This document shows, piece after piece, positions 54,611 through 63,094 of a stretch of 64,000 bases of DNA. The DNA comes from Dyadobacter sp. UC 10. GTDB taxonomy: Bacteria; Bacteroidota; Bacteroidia; Cytophagales; Spirosomataceae. How positions within the stretch are numbered: position 1 is the first letter of the stretch; each line of letters begins with the position of its first letter. Under the pieces are notes generated by a model. That model made no database searches and was not told the DNA's origin. It saw nothing but the letters and a program-made list of their open reading frames with translations. A program made the translations under genes and the position numbers. The stretch lies in contig NZ_VSRN01000001.1 of NCBI RefSeq assembly GCF_008369915.1, positions 5,390,501-5,454,500 of the forward strand, written 5' to 3'.

Positions 54611-56131
54611 TTAAAAGGTATAATGCGGATTTTGTTCCAGTGCTTTGTTCTTATCCCAGGCTTCACGCGGAATCGGGAAAAGGATAGGCACTGTGCTTAA
54701 CCATGGTTTTTTATCAATTTCCAGCTCAGCGACATTCGGCCGGTTGGCTTTTACAAAGGAAACAAAGCGACCTCTGCGGTTCAGGTCCGAGAATGCGCCG
54801 ACAGGCTCCCAGATAAACTCCATTCTTCTTTCATAAAATATAGCGTCTAAAACAGCTTCTTTACTGAGCGTGAGCGGTTTCGCTGTCAGTCCTGCGCGGC
54901 TTCTGATGCGGTTCACCAGCTCCATCGCTTTCTGAGGCTGGCCGGTTTCATTCAATGCTTCCGCGTAATTGAGCAACACTTCGGCAAAACGGAGGATCGG
55001 CGTATTCACGCCACTATTGGTCAGCGCGGGAGCTTCCCAGTATTTGGTTACAATGTACCCGGTCCTTGACCAGCCAGCAGGTACATTGGCCGGCATCACA
55101 AATGCACTGATATCCTGATGCGCTTCGCCCGGTCCGATGATCACGTCCCAATAGCGGCTGTCCTTTATTTTTCCTGAAGGATCCTTTTCAAATGCATTTA
55201 CCCAATGTTTTTGAGGAACAAAATTACTCCACGCCGCACTTCCAGTATAAGCTGCCGGCGCTCCCCGTGGGGCAGTTCTTTTGACAAGATTGTTACCCTC
55301 TGCGTCAACAGAAGTACGGAACTGCGTTGAAAATAAAAGCTCTTTGTTGTTCTCATTGGTTTCCCGGAACACATCACGGAACTTCGGTAGCAGGTCGTGC
55401 GCGTTCGTGGCCAGGATTTCTTCACTGTATTTGACCGCGTCTGTCCATTTTTGCTGCCAGAGCGCAGCTTTTACAAGGTATCCCAATGCGGCGGTTTTAG
55501 TAACTCTGCCTTTGTTTGCATCGTTCCAGGTAGCTGGCAACACGGCTGCGGCCTCTTTCAGATCAGCTTCAATCAGCGCCCAAACCTCCGCGGCGGAAGA
55601 CCTTGGGATTTCCAGATTGGAGGACGCATTCAGTTCTTCGGTAATCAGCGGAACGCCGCCCCAATAGCTGACCAGCCGGTAATAGAACAGACTTCTGAGG
55701 AATTTGGCCTGTGCGATAATACCTGCTTTCACAGCAGGGTCCAGGTTCTCCATTTTGCCAACACGATTGATGACGATGTTGGCCCGGCCCACTCCCTGGT
55801 ATGCGCCGGAGTATACATCCCGCAGAATGGTATTGTTGGAAGGAAGGCTCAGTGAATGGAGCTCAATGCGGTTGGCGCTTCCGTCCATCTCGTACATATC
55901 GCCTGCCATTGCCCACTCGATATCCGCCGCATCACGCACATTGCTAAACGTTTCCTCTCTTTGCAGGATCGCGTAAATTCCGGTCAGAGCAGCCTGCGCA
56001 TCGGATTCCGTTAAAAAGAAGTTGGCATCAGTAAGTATATCCTGTGGTTTTAAAGTAAGAAAGCTGTCCCCGCACGAAACCAGGGAGAACGTTGCCACGA
56101 AAACGCAGATGTATTTTATGATTTGTCTCAT
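54611..56131 (-). CDS. SusD/RagB family nutrient-binding outer membrane lipoprotein
   Basis: 506 residues, lipid Cys20 in FSLVSC. SusD features: FLTESDAQAALTGIYAIL, AKFLRSLFYYRLVSYWGGV, RFAEVLLNYAEALNETG and AIFYERRMEFIWEPVG. It starts 21 bases after the SusC stop. With the CE15-type esterase downstream, the locus is likely aimed at glucuronoxylan from plant walls (inference). Confidence 0.95.
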   Translation of the reverse strand: MRQIIKYICVFVATFSLVSCGDSFLTLKPQDILTDANFFLTESDAQAALTGIYAILQREETFSNVRDAADIEWAMAGDMYEMDGSANRIELHSLSLPSNNTILRDVYSGAYQGVGRANIVINRVGKMENLDPAVKAGIIAQAKFLRSLFYYRLVSYWGGVPLITEELNASSNLEIPRSSAAEVWALIEADLKEAAAVLPATWNDANKGRVTKTAALGYLVKAALWQQKWTDAVKYSEEILATNAHDLLPKFRDVFRETNENNKELLFSTQFRTSVDAEGNNLVKRTAPRGAPAAYTGSAAWSNFVPQKHWVNAFEKDPSGKIKDSRYWDVIIGPGEAHQDISAFVMPANVPAGWSRTGYIVTKYWEAPALTNSGVNTPILRFAEVLLNYAEALNETGQPQKAMELVNRIRSRAGLTAKPLTLSKEAVLDAIFYERRMEFIWEPVGAFSDLNRRGRFVSFVKANRPNVAELEIDKKPWLSTVPILFPIPREAWDKNKALEQNPHYTF

Positions 56132-56152
56132 CTTATTTGCTTTTTGAAGGAT

Positions 56153-59100
56153 TTAGAAACTAAAATTAACACCCGCCATAAACGTCCTCGGCTGCGGATA
56201 AACGCCATTGTCAACCCCTGATTGCAGCGGGTTTGTACTGCCTATTTCGGGGTCGAAACCTGAGTACTTCGTAAAGGTGAACAGGTTTTGCGCACTCAGA
56301 TAAAAGCGTGCTCCCTGAAAAACCTTCGTTTTGCTGACCAGCGTTTGAGGAATACGATAGCCAAGTGTAATGTTCCTGATACGCATATAGTCGCCGTCTT
56401 CTACATAAAATGAAGAACTGTTGGCATAGTTACCATTTGCGTCGACGTAAGCCAGGCGGGGGATTTCGTTATTGCCGCTTCCCGGAGTCCACCGGTTCAG
56501 CACTTCGCGTGAACCATTCACAACCCCGGATCCTCCGAAGTATTTCAAAGGATAAATCGCAAACTTATTGGAATGGAAAATCTGGTTACCGGCTACGCCC
56601 TGAAACATCACATTCAAGTCAAAACCTTTGTAGGTGAAATCGAAGTTCATTCCATAAGTAAGGGTAGGCCAGGGGCTTCCCAGTTTCACACGATCGGCAT
56701 CCGAGAGCTGGTTATCTCCATTGATATCCCTGTACCTGAAATCACCTGCCACTGCATTGGGCTGTAAGGTCTTGTTCACTTCATCATTGGTCTGGTAAAT
56801 CCCATCTACCACGTATCCGCGGAAATAGCCGATGGATTGCCCCACTTCGGTATAAGATGAGCTGATGCTGGTAAAACCAAGTGTCGGACCTGCAATGGGG
56901 CGGCCTACCCCGAGGCTGATCACTTCGTTTTTCAGCGTAGCCATATTCCCGCTCACGTCGTAAGTAAAGTCACCGATTTCACCCCTGTAACCCAGAAGCA
57001 GTTCAATACCACTGTTTCTTACCTGTCCGCCATTGACAGAAGGTGCTGTCTGGAAGCCTGCTTCGAAAGATACCGGCAGGCTTACCAGCATATCTTTGGT
57101 TGTTTTGATATAATAATCGGCAGTCAGGTAGAGGCGTTCGTTGAGAAAAGTAGCGTCTATCCCGAAATTGGTCTGCTCACTTGTCTCCCATTTCAGGTCG
57201 GGGTTCCCCGGGCGCGACATAGATGCTCCGATTTCGAGTGCCTGTCCGCTTCCCAGCACATAGTTGTCGTTTACTGTACCAAGGCGAATGCCGCTCAGGT
57301 AACCGAATGAACCGATTGCGTCATTACCCAGCTGTCCCCAGCTTGCGCGGAGTTTCAGTGAGCTTACCGCCCTCACATTTTTCATGAAAGCCTCCTCGGC
57401 AATGTTCCATCCTGCCGAAACAGACGGGAAGTTCCCCCATTTGTGGCTTGGGCCGAAGTTGGAGGAGCCGTCGCGGCGTACGCTGGCCGAAAGCAGATAC
57501 TTTTCTTTAAAAGAATAGTTGACCCTAGCCAGGTAAGAGGCAAGTGTATAAAGCGATCCCGTTCCGGAGGCCCTGCGCTCGGTGTCTTTGCTGCCATTGA
57601 CAACTTGTAATTGTTCGTTTTGGAAATCTCTCGCTGTGACACCGATCCAGTTTACATTGTTCTTTTGAGCAGTTTGGCCTACAACCGCCGAAATGCGGTG
57701 GTTAGAAAGCGACACTGAGTAAGACAGCGTATTTTCGAGCAGCCAGTTGAGCCCCTGAGAATAAGTCTCGCCCAAAATGGCTTGGAGGTTTCGGTAATGT
57801 CCCCTTTCAGCCTTTGGTTCCCAGGTAGTTGCGCGATTATTGTCTGTGTCAATCCCTACATTGGTTTTCCATTTCAGACCAGGCAGGATCTCAAATTCAC
57901 CAAAAATATTACCGAACATCCGCAGGTTTCGCAGCTGGTTATCCATTGATTTTGCACGCAGGTAGGGATTGTCCCCCTGGGTTGTGTAATAGGCTGAGGA
58001 TCCATTTACTACGTCTTCTTTACCGAGTGTTGGGTAAAATTGCTGCGCAAGGTTGAATATCCCGATCCGCATATCCTGATTTTGCTGTCCCTTTGCGCGC
58101 GAAACGGTAAAAGCCAGCGAACTGCCGAACCGCAATTTATCACTCACTTTCAGGTCACCGGTAATGCGGGCGCTGAACCTTTTGTGCCACGTTTCGATCA
58201 ACGTACCTTGCTGGTCGCGGTAACCCAGGGACAAAGCGCCGGTGATTTTTTTGCTACCGCCGGAAATCCTGAGGTCGTAGTTCTGAACCGGCGCGGTTCT
58301 GAAAACCTGGTTGATCCAGTTGCTACCTTGTCCGAACGAGGCAGGATTGGCCCATTCCGGGTTCGGTGTCATACCCGAGTTGGTGTATAATTCATTGGCC
58401 AGCGTGGTAAATTCGGTGGCATTCAGGAATTCGGGTTTTCGCCACAGCTGCTGCATTCCCGTGTAGGCGTCGAGATTGATCCGGGTCGCACCGTCTTTTC
58501 CTCTTTTGGTAGTAATTAAAATAACCCCATTGGCGGCACGTGCGCCATAAATCGAAGCAGCGGCAGCGTCCTTTAACACCTCAATGGATTCGATGTCATT
58601 AGGATTGACAATGGAAAGTCCGTCAATGCGGTCGGAGCTGCCCGCAATATCCATTCCGCCGCCGCCAAGCGGAAAGCCGTCGACTACATACAACGGCTGG
58701 TTACCTCCTGTTGTGCCTACACCTCTTATCCTCACTGATGAGGAACCGCCGGGAGCGCCGCTGGTTTGGTTAATAGACACGCCCGGTATTTTGCCCTGCA
58801 ATGCGCTTGTGAAGCTCCCGGTAGCTACTTTTTGGATTTCTTCTGCCTTCACAGAAGTGACTGAACCGGTAAGTTCGCTTCTCTTCTGCGTTCCGTAGCC
58901 GATCACGACGAGTTCGTCGAGTACGTTCGTGCCTGAGCGCATTAGTACCTCAATCGCTGTTTTGTTTCCCGGAGTAATCTCCTGTTTTTCATAACCGATG
59001 TAGGAAATAACAAGCGTTTCAGTAGCCGTGACGCCGATGCTGAATTTCCCTTCAACATCAGTTGCGCCGCCGCGAGTGGTGCCTTTTACTGCAATGTTGA

Positions 59101-59248
59101 CGCCGGGAATGCCGGTTTTAGAAACGCTGTCTAAAACTGTGATCTTAATGTCCCGTGTGTCCTGTGCTATTGCGCCTGGAATCGCACAGGTGCTCAGGAC
59201 AAAAAGCAAAATCACAGTAAGGCTGTGGTAAAGGTGTTTTAAATTCAT
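56153..59248 (-). CDS. SusC/RagA-type TonB-linked outer membrane receptor
   Basis: 1031 residues. Signal peptide ends AIPGAIAQ. A CarboxypepD-reg-like domain (VLDSVSKTGIPGVNIAVKG), then VVIGYGTQKRSELTGSV and the plug (VRIRGVGTTGGNQPLYVVDG, LKDAAAASIYGARAANGV) precede the barrel, which ends in Phe (MAGVNFSF). No STN domain is present, so control must be by another means; the two palindromes before it are candidates. First gene of the minus-strand PUL. Confidence 0.95.
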   Translation of the reverse strand: MNLKHLYHSLTVILLFVLSTCAIPGAIAQDTRDIKITVLDSVSKTGIPGVNIAVKGTTRGGATDVEGKFSIGVTATETLVISYIGYEKQEITPGNKTAIEVLMRSGTNVLDELVVIGYGTQKRSELTGSVTSVKAEEIQKVATGSFTSALQGKIPGVSINQTSGAPGGSSSVRIRGVGTTGGNQPLYVVDGFPLGGGGMDIAGSSDRIDGLSIVNPNDIESIEVLKDAAAASIYGARAANGVILITTKRGKDGATRINLDAYTGMQQLWRKPEFLNATEFTTLANELYTNSGMTPNPEWANPASFGQGSNWINQVFRTAPVQNYDLRISGGSKKITGALSLGYRDQQGTLIETWHKRFSARITGDLKVSDKLRFGSSLAFTVSRAKGQQNQDMRIGIFNLAQQFYPTLGKEDVVNGSSAYYTTQGDNPYLRAKSMDNQLRNLRMFGNIFGEFEILPGLKWKTNVGIDTDNNRATTWEPKAERGHYRNLQAILGETYSQGLNWLLENTLSYSVSLSNHRISAVVGQTAQKNNVNWIGVTARDFQNEQLQVVNGSKDTERRASGTGSLYTLASYLARVNYSFKEKYLLSASVRRDGSSNFGPSHKWGNFPSVSAGWNIAEEAFMKNVRAVSSLKLRASWGQLGNDAIGSFGYLSGIRLGTVNDNYVLGSGQALEIGASMSRPGNPDLKWETSEQTNFGIDATFLNERLYLTADYYIKTTKDMLVSLPVSFEAGFQTAPSVNGGQVRNSGIELLLGYRGEIGDFTYDVSGNMATLKNEVISLGVGRPIAGPTLGFTSISSSYTEVGQSIGYFRGYVVDGIYQTNDEVNKTLQPNAVAGDFRYRDINGDNQLSDADRVKLGSPWPTLTYGMNFDFTYKGFDLNVMFQGVAGNQIFHSNKFAIYPLKYFGGSGVVNGSREVLNRWTPGSGNNEIPRLAYVDANGNYANSSSFYVEDGDYMRIRNITLGYRIPQTLVSKTKVFQGARFYLSAQNLFTFTKYSGFDPEIGSTNPLQSGVDNGVYPQPRTFMAGVNFSF

Positions 59249-59305
59249 AAAAAAACTAGTTAAGGGTTAGGTGATAATGCATTGTAAATCAAGGATCATA
59301 AAAAA

Positions 59306-59319
59306 CGGTTACGTACCCG
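59306..59319. promoter_or_regulatory. Operator candidate, copy 1 (CGGTTACGTACCCG)
   Basis: CGGTTACGTACCCG, which differs from the perfect palindrome at 59437 in one base. It is 57 bases upstream of the SusC start codon. A dimeric regulator of LacI or GntR type is inferred; no such gene is adjacent. Confidence 0.5.
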
Positions 59320-59436
59320 TAATCGATCGATAATGCTCAGTTGGGAGCACACTGTTGTCACTCGTGGAGCTTATAAATGTTTTAGGTTAAATTGTTCATG
59401 TAAACAGCGCACATAGAAGCATGTAGAAATACGTGT

Positions 59437-59450
59437 CGGGTACGTACCCG
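59437..59450. promoter_or_regulatory. Operator candidate, copy 2 (perfect palindrome CGGGTACGTACCCG)
   Basis: A perfect 14-bp palindrome, 131 bases from copy 1 (start to start), close to 12.5 helical turns. Two boxes suggest looping or co-operative binding. Confidence 0.5.
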
Positions 59451-59674
59451 GTAAATTTACAAATATTATGAACATACCATTGAGATTTTCGGGAAAGTAA
59501 ATATTTTATTTGTTGAATTGACGAGTTGATAGTATTAAAGACTGCATTTATGCGCATCTGCGTAATACGAGAAGCAGCAAATTTGCGCACTTGAAGCGCG
59601 TATAGTACGATCACCTCCCGGAACACCCGGAATATTGCCAATCTTTGACCTTGTGGGCACACCTCAGAAAACAT

Positions 59675-59707
59675 AAAACCCTGCAAATGTTTGATTTGCA
59701 GGGTTTT
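59675..59707. terminator. Terminator hairpin (14-bp stem, CAAAT core)
   Basis: AAAACCCTGCAAAT (59675-59688) pairs exactly with 59694-59707 around a five-base loop, with A/T runs on both sides. It could end transcripts from either strand, including the XRE gene that stops 119 bases away. Its core resembles the hairpin at 40766-40818. Confidence 0.75.
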
Positions 59708-59825
59708 GTTGAAATTGGATATGCCATCTAGTGCGCCCGAAGGGCGTAGAACCTAACTTGTATAGTGTTGTGTGTCTGAGTTTTAAATATCGCAATTGCG
59801 ATGAGCACCCGGAATATTACCCACT

Positions 59826-60302
59826 TTATGCCGTGGCATGTTGGATTCCATCAGGCCACAATGGACGCTCTATTGCGTCAGCGCCGTTGATGATGATTGT
59901 CCAATGTGGTAATACGTCCGCGTCCGAATGCTCAGGCGACTTTCCCAGCAGAGCCGTTGAAAGGTTTTGAGCTTGCTCCAATGCTTTTTGTAATGCCCGG
60001 ATTTGGTCATTCTTTTCCTTTAATTCTTCCTCAAACATTTTCCGCATTAGCGACATAACGTCATCGGCTTTTATTGAAGCTTGACCGGCGTTAAAGTCGG
60101 AACCGGCGTTTGTTAGATCGTCCATAGTTACACCCAGCGCGTCAGCCCACCTTTCTAGTTCGGCTTCATTCATAGTAGTACGGCTATAAGTATTGTATAC
60201 AGCCTGTCTTGATAGTCCAGTTTTATCAGCAAGACGTGCAGGTGATAAATTTTTTTTCTGGACTATATCCTTGATAATCACGCCAATAGGTACTGTTTTC
60301 AT
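59826..60302 (-). CDS. XRE-type helix-turn-helix regulator (probable element repressor)
   Basis: 158 residues. An N-terminal HTH (about 5-70): IIKDIVQKKNLSPARLADKT and GLSRQAVYNTYSRTTMNEAE, followed by ERWADALGVTMDDL. A coiled-coil (about 85-120, MFEEELKEKNDQIRALQKAL) suggests dimerisation. No peptidase domain is present, so it is not a classic LexA/CI-type self-cleaving repressor. It diverges from a series of small genes across 101 bases, the layout of a phage or integrative-element control region. Confidence 0.85.
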   Translation of the reverse strand: MKTVPIGVIIKDIVQKKNLSPARLADKTGLSRQAVYNTYSRTTMNEAELERWADALGVTMDDLTNAGSDFNAGQASIKADDVMSLMRKMFEEELKEKNDQIRALQKALEQAQNLSTALLGKSPEHSDADVLPHWTIIINGADAIERPLWPDGIQHATA

Positions 60303-60403
60303 AATAGTGTTCAGTTTTAACTTGACATTTTAAAAGTTTTCTCGTTACCTTTAATACATCGATTTACATCAATTGTCTCAAATTAACATCAAAGAATTGA
60401 CAA

Positions 60404-60769
60404 ATGGAAAGAAAACAATTACAAACGGATGATAAATTATTATTCGTTCAGCAGCTGAATTCCTTTTGCAGCCGGTTAACAAATGCGTCCGTACGTGACC
60501 AGTTCGCGGAAATACAGCAAGTTTCGGCCAAGTCGTTCAATAATAAGATGTACGGCGTACGTCCATTTAAAGGCGAAGAATTGTCAATAGTAGAGCGGTT
60601 ATACCGTCAAGTCTTGGGTGATGCTGAATTTGACAATCAGTTTACAGTTTTCCTGCAAAAAAGGGCAGACGGTGACTTTCGGACGAATGAAGCCGCAAAG
60701 GATCAGCATATAAAAGAACTGGCTGAGATCAATGATGAGTTGGCGACCGCTCATTTACTGGTTTCGTGA
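60404..60769 (+). CDS. Hypothetical protein, first gene of the divergent cluster
   Basis: 121 residues, helical, without signal peptide or membrane segment. The central part (VSAKSFNNKMYGVRPFKGEELSIVERLYRQVLGD) could be a Cro-like helix-turn-helix but is not clear enough to assign. It is the first plus-strand gene after the divergent regulator, where a Cro or other early protein often lies. The next gene begins one base after its stop. Confidence 0.55.
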   Translation: MERKQLQTDDKLLFVQQLNSFCSRLTNASVRDQFAEIQQVSAKSFNNKMYGVRPFKGEELSIVERLYRQVLGDAEFDNQFTVFLQKRADGDFRTNEAAKDQHIKELAEINDELATAHLLVS

Positions 60770-60770
60770 A

Positions 60771-61151
60771 ATGGCAAATGTCAAGGAACTAAAAGCGGAT
60801 TTGGATTCAATGCGATTCCGCTGGCGGTTGCTCCCTGCCGCCGACGAAGCAGAGAAATTACGCAGGCAATGCGAGGAGAATATTTTACTGATCCAGTTGG
60901 AATGTGAAGGTTTTCGGAGCGCGTTCAGGCGTGAGTTTCTAATGACAAAATCTGAACAGACTTTCAGGGAAATCGACGGTGTAAAGGTTGCGGACGGGTT
61001 TGCGACGGTTTTTAATTGGGAGCCGGTCCGGGATCGAATCACAAGCCTAATTGACAAAAAAGAGGTGGAACGGATTAATTTCTACAAACAACAAATTTTA
61101 GACAGCTACACCAATGCCACAACTCCCCAAATCGAAGAAGCAGCGGTTTGA
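60771..61151 (+). CDS. Hypothetical protein of the mobile region
   Basis: 126 residues from ATG 60771, which comes one base after the previous stop; the frame is open back to 60732 with an overlap that I consider unused. It is predominantly helical and charged (AADEAEKLRRQCEENILLIQ, SAFRREFLMTKSEQTFREID). No family recognised. It overlaps the next gene by 38 bases. Confidence 0.55.
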   Translation: MANVKELKADLDSMRFRWRLLPAADEAEKLRRQCEENILLIQLECEGFRSAFRREFLMTKSEQTFREIDGVKVADGFATVFNWEPVRDRITSLIDKKEVERINFYKQQILDSYTNATTPQIEEAAV

Positions 61152-61365
61152 AGCCGGTGAACGGTTTCAGGTTCCCAGATTAGAGAATGAAGTATTGAGG
61201 CTGACGGAGGATCGCAACCGGGAATATATAGCCCACTATCAACAAAACCGCTGGTGTTTCCTTTGCTTCATCGACGTAGTAACCGAAACGCATTTGTACG
61301 TTCACCTTCCTGGTTCTGATCCTGTCGCTATTGCTTTTGAAACCTTCACATTCCCTGAACCATGA
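61114..61365 (+). CDS. Small hypothetical protein of the mobile region
   Basis: 83 residues. A basic first part (PKSKKQRFEAGERF) and a beta-rich end (YVHLPGSDPVAIAFETFTFPEP). Two close cysteines (WCFLC) are the only notable feature. It overlaps both neighbours, by 38 bases upstream and by 4 bases downstream, so dense packing as in phage genomes. Confidence 0.5.
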   Translation: MPQLPKSKKQRFEAGERFQVPRLENEVLRLTEDRNREYIAHYQQNRWCFLCFIDVVTETHLYVHLPGSDPVAIAFETFTFPEP

Positions 61366-61619
61366 AATCAAATAAGGAACTCAGATTAGCAATTGCAGAA
61401 ATGCAGGACGGCGATTTGCAGCACCGATCCGAACAGCTTTTGGAATGGTTGAAGTTTGAAAAAAAAGAGACTTTCGCCGAAATGATAAATTTTGCCGGGC
61501 TGCAAGCTGAACTGATTGATAATCTTACACGTGAACTGGCAGACCTGCGAAAGGAACAGCGGGAACCAGAAAAGAAGTTTTTCCCAATGTCCACGCCGGC
61601 CCGCAAAATCAGATCATGA
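61362..61619 (+). CDS. Small helical hypothetical protein of the mobile region
   Basis: 85 residues, almost wholly helical (LRLAIAEMQDGDLQHRSEQL, LQAELIDNLTRELADLRKEQ) with heptad-like spacing, so a coiled-coil is likely. It overlaps the genes on both sides by four bases (ATGA). Confidence 0.5.
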   Translation: MKSNKELRLAIAEMQDGDLQHRSEQLLEWLKFEKKETFAEMINFAGLQAELIDNLTRELADLRKEQREPEKKFFPMSTPARKIRS

Positions 61620-61801
61620 AAAACCTTCTCTACTTCCTCGGATGCCTCGCTGAATATTACATGTATGTCGTTTATGGCATTGCTGGATTAATTGCCCTGG
61701 TTATCGCTGTGATCATTGCCATATTCATTTTTTCTTTTCAGGTGCTTGTCTGGTTTTTCGATTCCAGCCAACCCGCGCCCCGTTTCTCTTTCCGTCAATA
61801 A
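61616..61801 (+). CDS. Small single-pass membrane protein of the mobile region
   Basis: 61 residues with one long hydrophobic segment (about 20-46, GIAGLIALVIAVIIAIFIFS) and a short polar tail (FFDSSQPAPRFSFRQ). Size and topology are like phage holin or small membrane regulators, but no family is recognised. It overlaps the previous gene by four bases. Confidence 0.5.
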   Translation: MKNLLYFLGCLAEYYMYVVYGIAGLIALVIAVIIAIFIFSFQVLVWFFDSSQPAPRFSFRQ

Positions 61802-61815
61802 TAACATTCATTCAA

Positions 61816-61989
61816 ATGACTTCCACGACTACCCCGCGTGTAGGCTTTGTTGTGCCTGCCAAAAAGTACCGGTTTCACAAATTCATTGAGAGAGAGCACG
61901 AATTCCAAATTAATAGGGAGGCGCGACGCTTTGAGAATTTTCGAATAAACAAATGGAAATCCCTTCTAAATCATTCAGTAAGCTTTTAA
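61816..61989 (+). CDS. Very small basic protein of the mobile region
   Basis: 57 codons: MTSTTTPRVGFVVPAKKYRF, then a strongly basic and aromatic helix (HKFIEREHEFQINREARRFE, NFRINKWKSLLNHSVSF). The high charge suggests nucleic-acid or protein binding. It lies 14 bases after the membrane protein gene and 10 bases before the next. No family recognised. Confidence 0.5.
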   Translation: MTSTTTPRVGFVVPAKKYRFHKFIEREHEFQINREARRFENFRINKWKSLLNHSVSF

Positions 61990-61999
61990 TACTTTACTC

Positions 62000-62239
62000 A
62001 TGCCACTCCCTACCGATCAAATTATTTCTGGCTATTGCGCATTCCTGGTTGAAATGGAAGCCGATCTAAGTACACCCGTTGACGTATTTTCAATTGCCCT
62101 AACACCGGATATGAAAGTTCACATGCATTCAGCAGCTGGACCAATAACCCCGGAATATCTGGCAACGATCATTGATGTAATGGAAAATTCATTGCAGGTA
62201 ATGGCCCGCGCACCCTACAAGACTGACAGCTTTTCTTAA
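62000..62239 (+). CDS. Small hypothetical protein of the mobile region
   Basis: 79 residues, mostly soluble with alternate strands and helices (SGYCAFLVEMEADLSTPVDV, MHSAAGPITPEYLATIIDVM). No family recognised. It is followed after 21 bases by the PP-loop gene, whose start carries the first copy of the repeated leader. Confidence 0.5.
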   Translation: MPLPTDQIISGYCAFLVEMEADLSTPVDVFSIALTPDMKVHMHSAAGPITPEYLATIIDVMENSLQVMARAPYKTDSFS

Positions 62240-62240
62240 C

Positions 62241-62260
62241 CTTAACTGAGTCGAACCCCT
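62241..62260 (+). repeat. Repeated leader, copy 1 (before the PP-loop gene)
   Basis: CTTAACTGAGTCGAACCCCT, directly against the ATG at 62261. It shares the core TTAAC-x-GAGTCGAAC-x-CCT with copies 2 and 3. No ordinary Shine-Dalgarno sequence is present. Confidence 0.65.
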
Positions 62261-63079
62261 ATGAGCTCAATAATTGCGGAAGCAATCGAAAAATATAACC
62301 CGGTTAAGATAGTTCTGTTGTTTTCGGGTGGACACGATTCTATGTGCAGTACGCACTTTGCCGCCTCCTACTTGAAATCGATTGGCAGGGACTTCACCGT
62401 TTACCACGGTAATACCGGAATCGGGATCAGGCAAACCAGAGAATATGTCTATTCAGTTGTCAAACATTTTAACTGGCCGTTTTATGAGGGATTCCCAAAG
62501 GAAGGACATACGTATGAGGATTTGGTTAAGAAGTGGGGTTTTCCCGGATCAACGCCGCAAAGCCACCAAATTATGTACCGGCGATTAAAGGCTTATGCGC
62601 TGCACAAGTTTGTCACGCATGAATGCAAAAGCAATCCCAGAGCGCGGGAAAATGTATTGCTGATCAGTGGTATTCGTCAATCTGAAAGCAAAATCAGGAT
62701 GGGGTACAAAGAATACATTCAGAAACAGGATAGTCGAATCTGGTGCAGCCCTATTTTTTATTGGAGCGAAACGGACTGCAAAAAGTACATGGCAGAACAG
62801 TCATTGCCGCGTAATCCGGTTAAGGATAAGATTTGTATCAGTGGCGAGTGCCTTTGTGGTGCGTTTGCTGGCCGGGAAGAATGGTCTGAAATAAAGTCTG
62901 AGTTCCCAGAAGCCGCAGCCGAAATAAATAGGATTCATCAGATAGCTATTGACCACGGCAAACCGTGGCCCTGGTCTTCCGGCCCTTCCGAATGGACGAA
63001 GCATAACCCGCCCGGGCAGTTACCATTAATGTTTATGTGTGTGGGCTGCGAAGACAAAAGAATCAATTCAACACTTTAA
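62261..63079 (+). CDS. PP-loop (PAPS-reductase-like) protein with a cysteine cluster
   Basis: 272 residues. The PP-loop for ATP is LLFSGGHDS (19-27), typical of the PAPS reductase/DndC superfamily. Other family features are VYHGNTGIG and the segment ISGIRQSESKIRMG (135-148). Five cysteines are placed as C-x4-C-x-C (192, 197, 199) and C-x-x-C (260, 263), which looks like a metal or iron-sulphur site. Members adenylate or cleave sulphur or nucleotide bonds; DndC-type ones modify DNA. In phages the substrate is mostly unknown. The repeated leader precedes it. Confidence 0.82.
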   Translation: MSSIIAEAIEKYNPVKIVLLFSGGHDSMCSTHFAASYLKSIGRDFTVYHGNTGIGIRQTREYVYSVVKHFNWPFYEGFPKEGHTYEDLVKKWGFPGSTPQSHQIMYRRLKAYALHKFVTHECKSNPRARENVLLISGIRQSESKIRMGYKEYIQKQDSRIWCSPIFYWSETDCKKYMAEQSLPRNPVKDKICISGECLCGAFAGREEWSEIKSEFPEAAAEINRIHQIAIDHGKPWPWSSGPSEWTKHNPPGQLPLMFMCVGCEDKRINSTL

Positions 63080-63094
63080 CAGAGTCGAACTCCT
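63075..63094 (+). repeat. Repeated leader, copy 2 (before the DUF550 gene)
   Basis: TTTAACAGAGTCGAACTCCT, next to the ATG at 63095; the core GAGTCGAAC is identical to copy 1. Its TAA is also the stop codon of the PP-loop gene. Confidence 0.65.

Larger units (their letters stand above)
59249..59825. other. Intergenic region between the minus-strand PUL and the mobile region
   Basis: 577 bases. It holds the promoter region of the SusC gene with two 14-bp palindromic boxes, a terminator hairpin (59675-59707) and two copies of CACCCGGAATATT (59624-59636 and 59806-59818). A minus-strand frame of 96 codons (59396-59686) has no recognisable features and overlaps the palindrome, so it is not accepted. 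Confidence 0.5.

Noticed and set aside
59396..59686. 96-codon minus-strand frame upstream of SusC
   Set aside because: Covers the perfect palindrome and has random-looking composition; treated as regulatory DNA.
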